Made by a program: the position numbers and the translations under genes
Notes under the pieces: model-generated
What the model was told of the DNA's origin: nothing
The model's input: the letters and a program-made list of their open reading frames with translations, nothing else
Database searches by the model: none
Part shown: positions 1 to 4,182 of the stretch, in pieces
How the letters are laid out: each line of letters begins with the position of its first letter
How positions within the stretch are numbered: position 1 is the stretch's first letter
Source of the DNA: Phycisphaerae bacterium
Lineage (GTDB): Bacteria > Planctomycetota > Phycisphaerae > Phycisphaerales > SM1A02
Direction of reading: 5' to 3'
NCBI GenBank assembly: GCA_002591705.1
Contig: PAAB01000041.1
Span: forward strand, 1 to 6,048
DNA: 6,048 nt

Positions 1-348
1 CGTGAAGCCGATGTGGCGATGGATCGCACCGTCCGACTCGACCGGCAGATCGAAGCCGTCCACGGCCGAAGTGCCGATCTCGAACGAGAGCGTCCCGAAG
101 CCCACGGTGATGGACTCGTCGATCGAACCGTCGAATCCGGCACCGTTCCACAGGCTGACGCCGGAGAGGGCGTTCCAGCCGACGTTGACGTCGGGACTGA
201 ACGTGCCGGAGGAGGCTTCCCAACCGGGCTCGTCCGTGTAGCCGTCGGCACCGAACTCGGACTCGAAGGTGCGCATCTCCTCGACTTCACCGTCGTGGAG
301 CGTTCCGGTCATGATGTGACCGTCTTCGATTGCCACCACGATGTCGCC
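1..348 (-). repeat. Tandem domain repeat 3, cut by window edge (from residue 449)
   Basis: Third copy, visible to residue 564 (through IHRHIGFT); roughly the last 75 residues of the domain are outside the window. It has a three-residue gap relative to repeat 2 between MRTFESEFG and GYTDEPG, which changes the DNA offset between copies from 636 to 627. Confidence 0.85.
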
Positions 349-1692
349 GGCGTGCCCGTGATCATCGTGATCATCGTCGTCCCCGTGATCATGATCGTCG
401 TCGTCGTCGCCGTGATCGTCGTGATCGTCGTCGTCACCGTGATCATGATCCTCGTCGGCCAGGTTGTCCTTGACCCAGTCGACGGCGGCTTCGTGATCCT
501 CCTCGCTGGCCCCGTTGTTGAACACGATCCAGAACGGCTCGGAGTGCTCCGGGCCCCCGGTGGTCGCGTACAGCTCGAGTTCCACGAGGTAGATACCCGT
601 CTGCGGCGAAGCCGACGGATGGTTCAGCGTGAAGCCGATGTGGCGATGGATCGCACCGTCCGACTCGACCGGCAGATCGAAGCCGTCCACGGCCGAGCTG
701 CCGACCACGAAGGAGTAGGGTCCGAAGTCGATGGTGATGGACTCGTCGATCGAACCGTCGAATCCCGCACCGTTCCACAGGCTGACGCCGGAGAGGGCGT
801 TCCAGCCGACGTTGACATCGGGACCGAAGGTGCCGGGCAGCGCTTCCCAGCCTGGCTCGTCGGTGTATCCGGGCACTCCGGATTCGCCGAACTCGGACTC
901 GAAGGTGCGCATCTCCTCGACTTCGCCGTCGTGGATCTCACCCGTGATGATGTGGCCGTTCTCGACTCCGACACCGATGTCGCCCGCATGCCCATGATCA
1001 TCAGGATCGTCATGGTCATCGTGGTCTTCGGCGGCCAGGTTCTCCTCCACCCACTCGACGGCGGCTTCGTGGTCCGCTTCGCTGGATTCGTTGTTGAAGA
1101 CGATCCAGAAGGGTTCGGAGTGCTCGGGGCCTTCGGTCGCGTAGAGTTCCAGCTCCACGAGATAGATGCCGGGCAGCGGCGTGTTCGTCGGGTGATTCAG
1201 GAAGAAGCTCAGATGCCGGTGGATTCCCCCATCCGGCTGGACGGCCAGATCGAAGCCGCCCGAAGCGGAAGCGCCGATCTCGAACGAACTGGGGCCGAAG
1301 CTGACGGTGATGGACTCCTCGATCCCTTCGTCGAATCCGTTGCCGTTCCACATCCGAAGTCCGGCCAGGGACTCCCACCCCACGCGAGCGTCGGGATTGA
1401 AGGTGCCCGGGTAGGCCTCCCAGCCGGGGTCGGCCGTGAATCCGGGGACGCCGGCATCGCCGAACTCGGACTCGAAGGTGCGCATCTCGCCGGAGACCGC
1501 GTCATCCGAAATCAGACCGGTCGTGATGCGGCCGTTCTCGACGCCGACGTAGATGTCGCCGGCGTGCCCGACGTGCCCTCCGTGATCATCGTCGCCGGCC
1601 ATCACCACCGGTGATGCGGCAAGCAGGGTGCACAGGGGCAGCCATGCCAGCCTGCGGATGAAACGATTTTCGTTCTTTGATGGGGATAACAT
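1..1692 (-). CDS. Secreted triple-repeat His/Asp-rich protein, all3515 (Zur-repressed)-like; C-terminus beyond window
   Basis: The frame is open for 564 codons from ATG at 1692 to the left edge, so the C-terminus is missing. Residues 1-32 form a Sec signal peptide: basic N-region (R10, R13, R14), hydrophobic core, likely cleavage after VMA32. Three tandem domains follow, starting at GDI residues 45, 237 and 449 (the third is cut). Each carries GDIxVGVENG, MRTFESEFG, DEPGWEA, a WN(G)xGFD stretch, IHRH, NHP, then GIYLVELELYAT and SEPFWIVFNN. An Asp/His-rich stretch ending in GHAGD precedes each domain. From memory, the HRH/GIYLxELEL/SEPFWIVFN pattern matches the all3515 family of Zur-repressed, often PEP-CTERM-anchored proteins; whether a sorting signal exists here is not visible. 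Function is unknown; extracytoplasmic zinc binding or zinc sparing is inferred from the His content and the neighbouring Zur-like regulator. The start has a strong ribosome binding site and lies 26 nt after the pilin-like gene, suggesting one operon. The long plus-strand frame over it is an antisense shadow. Confidence 0.88.
   Translation of the reverse strand, partial: MLSPSKNENRFIRRLAWLPLCTLLAASPVVMAGDDDHGGHVGHAGDIYVGVENGRITTGLISDDAVSGEMRTFESEFGDAGVPGFTADPGWEAYPGTFNPDARVGWESLAGLRMWNGNGFDEGIEESITVSFGPSSFEIGASASGGFDLAVQPDGGIHRHLSFFLNHPTNTPLPGIYLVELELYATEGPEHSEPFWIVFNNESSEADHEAAVEWVEENLAAEDHDDHDDPDDHGHAGDIGVGVENGHIITGEIHDGEVEEMRTFESEFGESGVPGYTDEPGWEALPGTFGPDVNVGWNALSGVSLWNGAGFDGSIDESITIDFGPYSFVVGSSAVDGFDLPVESDGAIHRHIGFTLNHPSASPQTGIYLVELELYATTGGPEHSEPFWIVFNNGASEEDHEAAVDWVKDNLADEDHDHGDDDDHDDHGDDDDDHDHGDDDDHDDHGHAGDIVVAIEDGHIMTGTLHDGEVEEMRTFESEFGADGYTDEPGWEASSGTFSPDVNVGWNALSGVSLWNGAGFDGSIDESITVGFGTLSFEIGTSAVDGFDLPVESDGAIHRHIGFT
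349..984 (-). repeat. Tandem domain repeat 2 (residues 237-448)
   Basis: Second copy, 212 residues. It is longer than repeat 1 mainly because its closing linker is expanded into an Asp/His/Gly minisatellite. It is closely related at the DNA level to repeat 3: 628-696 is identical to 1-69, and 767-816 is identical to 140-189. Confidence 0.88.
361..441 (-). repeat. Minisatellite encoding His-Gly-Asp linker, about 27-bp unit
   Basis: Residues 418-444 read as three nine-residue units: HGDDDDHDD, HGDDDDDHD, HGDDDDHDD, followed by HGHAGD. The wider linker (415-447) has 9 His and 20 Asp in 33 residues. Such clusters can bind divalent metals; binding here is inferred. The DNA is a low-complexity GAT/GAC/CAT/CAC tract prone to copy-number change. 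Confidence 0.8.
985..1560 (-). repeat. Tandem domain repeat 1 (residues 45-236)
   Basis: First copy of the domain, 192 residues including its short C-terminal linker. It is the most diverged copy: it has GLISDDAVSGEMRTFESEFG at its start and INRH-equivalent IHRH with LSFFLNHP later. The linker that closes it (residues 223-236) holds four His, at 224, 227, 233 and 235, among Asp residues. Confidence 0.85.
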
Positions 1693-1696
1693 CAAA

Positions 1697-1710
1697 CCTT
1701 CTCCTTCTCC
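1697..1710 (-). promoter_or_regulatory. Ribosome binding site of the triple-repeat gene
   Basis: On the minus strand the 26-nt gap before ATG 1692 carries GGAGAAGGAGAAGG. The inner AAGGAG (1706-1701) lies 8 nt before the start codon, so this start is well supported. The site suggests efficient independent translation even though the upstream gene is broken. Confidence 0.8.
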
Positions 1711-1718
1711 TACCCCGA

Positions 1719-2502
1719 TCAGAAACTTCGACCGGCAACATTCGGGTCGAACCGATTTCGATCGGGGCCAGTAAATACTTCGATGAATGAGAGCGTCTCG
1801 ACGTGGCCGTCGACGAACCCGTAGTTGGCACGGGCGCTCTTGGTCTTGGGTTCGCCCGACACGACGCTGGTGTTGACCTGGTTGGAGGCCAGAATCGCGG
1901 GCGCATCGGGCAGTGAATCGTTGATCCACCAGTTCTCGACGTGCACGTGATCGGCTCCCGCAAAGGAACCGGTTCCGACCATGTGCAGGAAGTGAACGGT
2001 GTTGGAGGCGCTCTTCACCCGACTGAGGCGATCCGCCGCCATGCTGCGGTCGATTGCGGCATCCGGCGAATGCGTACGGGACAGGTAGTTGTTCCAACCG
2101 TAGCTCGTCCGACGGTACCGGTTGGTCGTCCCCTGGACCGGAATCGACCAGTGTGGGCTGTCGTCCAGAGGCGATCGGATCACTCCGTTGATGTCGACGT
2201 ACTCACCGATGAGGTTGAGCCATGCGATCGACTCGTTGGCCAGCCCCCCGTGGGCCAGCCCCGCATCCAGCGAACTGACCCATGGAATCCACTGCGTACT
2301 GATAGTGGGCCATCTGCAGCGAGCGGAGATTGGAGGTGTCCTCGGCGACTCGGCTCTGGTGGGCCATCGTTCCCAGCGAGGGGATCAGCAACGCGATCAG
2401 GATTCCCAGTACCGCAATGACCACCAGCAGTTCCACGAGGGTGAATCCTCGAGGAATCATCGTCTTCCGACGAATCGGGTGGAAAGTACGTACGGGGTTC
2501 AT
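1719..2502 (-). pseudogene. Prepilin-type N-methylation / H-X9-DG-type protein, frameshifted
   Basis: The N-terminal part starts at ATG 2502 with GGAG 6 nt upstream. It has a class III prepilin leader: basic IRRKTMIPRG, predicted prepilin peptidase cleavage at Gly19|Phe20, then FTLVELLVVIAVLGIL with Glu at +5 and a hydrophobic helix. It matches the family to about residue 77 (ending DSMGQF), then leaves frame and stops at 2203. The other frame, from 2279 to the stop at 1719, gives the expected continuation (VSSLDAGLAHGGLANESIAW, then SPLDDSPHW, YGWNNYLSR, ARANYGFVDGHVETL). Rejoined, the protein would be about 263 residues. The C-terminal motif resembles the H-X9-DG domain, but Lys stands where the His would be. 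Pseudopilin-like surface or secretion roles are typical of the family, and no specific function is known. It could be a true pseudogene, a sequencing or assembly error, or, less likely, programmed frameshifting. It is first in the presumed operon with the triple-repeat gene. Confidence 0.82.
2272..2279 (-). other. Probable frameshift site (loss of one copy of an 8-bp repeat?)
   Basis: The minus strand reads GTCAGTTC here, directly after ATGG. The upstream frame uses it as (G)GT-CAG-TTC (GQF) and the downstream frame as GTC-AGT-TC (VSS). Duplicating these eight bases restores one frame reading DSMGQFVSSLDAGLAHGG, as the family expects. The simplest explanation is that one of two tandem 8-bp copies was lost. 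The nearby six-G run (about 2246-2251) is an unlikely cause, because the family-like residues DAGLAHGG lie upstream of or across it in the downstream frame. Confidence 0.5.
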
Positions 2503-2508
2503 TGATCG

Positions 2509-2512
2509 CTCC
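2509..2512 (-). promoter_or_regulatory. Ribosome binding site of the prepilin-like gene
   Basis: GGAG on the minus strand, six bases before ATG 2502. It supports that start over the longer in-frame TTG at 2538, because the residues between them do not resemble a prepilin leader. Confidence 0.6.
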
Positions 2513-2544
2513 GAGCAGGAACCGGGGTCCGAAACCAAACCCGA

Positions 2545-2572
2545 ATGGTAGCTATCGGCAGAGCATTGTCAA
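2545..2572 (-). promoter_or_regulatory. Putative sigma-70 promoter for the minus-strand operon
   Basis: The minus strand shows a perfect TTGACA (2572-2567), 16 bases, then TACCAT (2550-2545; four of six matches to TATAAT). Transcription would begin near 2538, giving a leader of roughly 36 nt before ATG 2502. The -35 lies inside the dyad region, as expected for repression by a Fur-family protein. Promoter rules in planctomycetes are poorly defined, so this is moderate evidence. Confidence 0.5.
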
Positions 2573-2597
2573 TACTAATGGCAATATGTTGCCATTA
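2565..2597. promoter_or_regulatory. Overlapping dyad operator, probable Zur/Fur-family box
   Basis: A perfect inverted repeat spans 2576-2597: arms TAATGGCAA and TTGCCATTA around TATG. A second, imperfect dyad spans 2565-2585, with ATTGTCAATA and TAATGGCAAT around C2575 and 8 of 10 pairs complementary. It shares the TAATGGCAA half-site. Overlapping dyads of this size suit two dimers of a Fur-family protein. The site is AT-rich in GC-rich DNA. It lies between the divergent regulator and the pilin-like/triple-repeat operon and covers the minus-strand -35. Assignment to the adjacent regulator is inferred from position. Confidence 0.7.
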
Positions 2598-2635
2598 AAT
2601 CGCCGCGTGCGTCGATTCATCGATATGCTGTGCCT

Positions 2636-3016
2636 ATGGCACCCCAACGCCAGACCAAGCAGCTGCAGGCCATTCGGCGGACCATCGAGGAGGCCGCCCG
2701 GCCCCTGTCCATCGAGGAGCTGCACAGCCTCGCGAGTGAAACCACCGATTCCCTGGGCCTCCGAACCGTCTATCGAATCGTTCGGCGACTCGTGGAGGAA
2801 GGTGAGATCTCCCCGGTTGCGGTCCCGGGCAAGAGCGACCGCTACGAACTGGCATCCATCGCCTCATCCCACCACCATCACTTTCACTGCACATCCTGCG
2901 ACCGGTACTTCGACATCCACGGCTGTCCGGGTGGCCTGAACAAGCTGGTTCCCGAGGGGTTCAAGCTTGAAAACCACGACCTGACCCTCACGGGACTGTG
3001 CGCGTCCTGCGCGTGA
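2636..3016 (+). CDS. Fur-family metalloregulator, Zur-like
   Basis: A 126-residue transcription factor, slightly shorter than typical Fur proteins (about 135-150). Residues 1-60 form a winged helix; SLGLRTVYRIVRRLVEEG (39-56) carries the TVYR recognition-helix signature of the family. The dimerisation/metal domain follows RYEL (69-72), with the His cluster at 79-82 and 84, the first CxxC (C85/C88), C97, and a terminal CxxC (C122/C125). The paired CxxC motifs are the structural zinc site of Fur/Zur/PerR proteins; SHHHHFHC and the DIH segment supply regulatory-site ligands. Zur is preferred because the divergent operon encodes a relative of a known Zur-repressed family, but PerR or Fur cannot be excluded from sequence alone. 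ATG 2636 is chosen; an in-frame GTG at 2630 would add two residues. No clear ribosome binding site precedes it. Autoregulation through the 2565-2597 dyads is likely. The small membrane gene and dsbB follow on the same strand. Confidence 0.88.
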   Translation: MAPQRQTKQLQAIRRTIEEAARPLSIEELHSLASETTDSLGLRTVYRIVRRLVEEGEISPVAVPGKSDRYELASIASSHHHHFHCTSCDRYFDIHGCPGGLNKLVPEGFKLENHDLTLTGLCASCA

Positions 3017-3030
3017 CCGGCTCCCGCCGG
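3017..3030 (+). other. Short GC hairpin after the regulator stop
   Basis: CCGGC and GCCGG pair around a four-base loop immediately after the TGA of the regulator. There is no T-run, so an intrinsic terminator is not supported; it might attenuate or stabilise the transcript. The 31-nt gap to the next gene is short enough for co-transcription. Confidence 0.3.
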
Positions 3031-3047
3031 GCGAACGACAACTCTCC

Positions 3048-3206
3048 ATGATCGCCTCCGCCATCTTCCTGTGTCTCTTCTGCCTGCTTGCGTCGATGCT
3101 TCGTCGCAAGGCGTGGCTGTCGGTTGCGCTCTTCTTTCTCTCCCTGATCCTCATCGTGCTGCTGTTCATGCACCACGCCACGGATCCTTTGGACCTCAGC
3201 TGGTGA
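3048..3206 (+). CDS. Small hydrophobic membrane protein, DUF5993-like
   Basis: A 52-residue protein starting at ATG 3048. Two transmembrane segments (about 1-17 and 23-42) are separated by the positive MLRRK turn, and the tail MHHATDPLDLSW is polar. From memory, the length, the two-helix plan and the HHATDPLxLSx ending match DUF5993, a small family found beside disulfide bond formation protein B genes; function is unknown. The stop TGA (3204-3206) overlaps the dsbB ATG (3206-3208) as TGATG, which indicates translational coupling and suggests a partner or accessory role for the DsbB-like protein. No strong ribosome binding site is visible upstream. The dsbB frame can be read upstream through this region from 3071, but those residues do not look like a membrane protein N-terminus, whereas this frame does. 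Confidence 0.8.
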   Translation: MIASAIFLCLFCLLASMLRRKAWLSVALFFLSLILIVLLFMHHATDPLDLSW

Positions 3207-3871
3207 TGAATCAGGATCGCCCCATGCAGACACGCCGCAGCGAGCATCCGCTCTGGAGCCTCTGGCTGCGGGTGGAACTGGCGATCCAGCACCTCTGCGT
3301 TCTGGGAATCTGCGGCGTCCTGCTCGGAGCGTTCTGGGTCCAGTTCGCCCAGGGAGAATACCCCTGTCCACTGTGCCTGCTGCAGCGGATGGCCATGATC
3401 ATGACCGCCGTGGGCTCGATCTTCATCATCACGCACGGGCATCTCGCACGAATCCAGGGCTTCTCCGTCATCGGTCTCGGTTACGGCATGTCCGTGCTCG
3501 CAGCCCTCGTGGGCATGCTGATCTCGGCCCGTCAGGTGCTGCTGCACATCGAACCCGGGGACCCCGGCTACGGCAGCCCGATGCTGGGCCTGCACCTGTA
3601 CACCTGGGCCCTGATCGTGTTCCTGACGGTCATTCTGGTCAGCGGCATCATGCTCATCTTCGGCCGTGATCCTGAACTGCACCGGCACCGCTTCCGATCC
3701 GCCGACGGTCAGGATGCGACGCCCGCCGGGTCCCGCCTCCCCTGGTACTCCTGGTGCACCTTCTGCATCTTCGGGGTCATCATCCTGGCCAACGCCGTAT
3801 CGGCCTTCGCCGAAGCGGGGTTCAACGCCTACCTTCCCGACAATCCCACGTCCTACCTGCTGTTCGAATAA
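3206..3871 (+). CDS. dsbB: DsbB-family disulfide bond formation protein
   Basis: A 221-residue inner-membrane protein, longer than E. coli DsbB (about 176). DsbB oxidises DsbA-type thiol oxidases and passes electrons to quinone. Visible segments: first membrane helix about 27-45, EYPCPLCLLQRMAM with the redox pair C54/C57, helices around 63-77 and 88-108, a periplasmic loop (about 113-131, HIEPGDPGYGSPMLG), a helix about 132-153, a cytoplasmic-type polar stretch (154-178), and an extra helix about 182-200 that starts with C184/C187 (WYSWCTFC). The second periplasmic Cys pair of classical DsbB is absent from its loop, so electron flow must differ from the E. coli scheme or use the extra CxxC. 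Start ATG 3206 overlaps the stop of the upstream small membrane gene. A longer frame from 3071 is possible but unlikely. It probably shares the regulator transcript. Confidence 0.85.
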   Translation: MNQDRPMQTRRSEHPLWSLWLRVELAIQHLCVLGICGVLLGAFWVQFAQGEYPCPLCLLQRMAMIMTAVGSIFIITHGHLARIQGFSVIGLGYGMSVLAALVGMLISARQVLLHIEPGDPGYGSPMLGLHLYTWALIVFLTVILVSGIMLIFGRDPELHRHRFRSADGQDATPAGSRLPWYSWCTFCIFGVIILANAVSAFAEAGFNAYLPDNPTSYLLFE

Positions 3872-4182
3872 TCCCGCATTTGGGTTCAGCCCCTCTCTGC
3901 ACGGACCGATGAATCCGGCTCACCCGCTGGAGGAACGCCCATGTGCACCGATGGAATCTGTCGACGAATCTGCTCCCGGCCGTGCCAACACAGCCGGCCC
4001 ACCGCCGCAGCGAATTTCACCGCCCTGACGATGACCACGTCCTCGGCGACTTCGGATTCCCCCGTCATCCCGTTGGTTTTCACCAATCCGGCTCCGACGC
4101 TCACGGTCTCGGCCGCCCCCATCGAACGACGGGCGTGCGCCTGAGGCGATCTGTACCAAGATACCAGCGTCGGCAGCACGCT
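3872..4182. other. Gap between the convergent dsbB and photolyase genes
   Basis: About 310 bases with no recognisable gene. No hairpin followed by a T-run was seen as terminator for either converging gene. Three weak open frames exist here (plus 3941-4144, plus ending at 4028, minus 4179-3886); only the first has a ribosome binding site and is listed separately. Confidence 0.5.
3941..4144 (+). CDS. Possible small Cys-containing hypothetical protein
   Basis: A 67-codon frame starting at ATG 3941. The start is preceded by TGGAGG with a 7-nt spacer, a good ribosome binding site and the main reason for listing it. The N-terminus has Cys at 2, 7, 11 and 15; the rest is Thr/Ser/Ala/Pro-rich with no helix or signal peptide that I recognise. 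I know no family like it. Composition is also compatible with chance, and an opposing frame on the minus strand spans the same bases. It starts 69 nt after dsbB. Confidence 0.28.
   Translation: MCTDGICRRICSRPCQHSRPTAAANFTALTMTTSSATSDSPVIPLVFTNPAPTLTVSAAPIERRACA

Noticed and set aside
361..441. Short tandem repeats that could suggest a CRISPR array
   Set aside because: The units are contiguous with no unique spacers and translate in frame to His/Asp/Gly units of a secreted protein.
13..1614. 533-codon plus-strand open frame rich in Val, Asp, Gly and Arg
   Set aside because: It is the antisense of the triple-repeat gene. The minus-strand frame has a signal peptide, ribosome binding site and coherent repeated domains; the plus frame has poly-Val/Ile stretches that simply mirror GAT/GAC/CAC codons.
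2246..2251. Six-G run (minus strand) as cause of the pilin-like frameshift by homopolymer error
   Set aside because: The family-like residues VSSLDAGLAHGG lie upstream of or within the run in the downstream frame, so the shift must occur earlier, near 2272-2280.
3017..3030. Hairpin after the regulator as an intrinsic terminator
   Set aside because: The stem is five base pairs and no T-run follows; the next gene begins 18 nt later.
3071..3205. N-terminal extension of the DsbB-like protein from 3071
   Set aside because: The extra 45 residues are not membrane-like, and the same bases encode a better-supported small membrane protein in another frame ending at the dsbB start.
3886..4179. Minus-strand 97-codon frame starting at GTG just after the photolyase stop
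   Set aside because: No ribosome binding site, no recognisable motif, and overlaps a plus-strand frame that has one. Kept only as a possibility.
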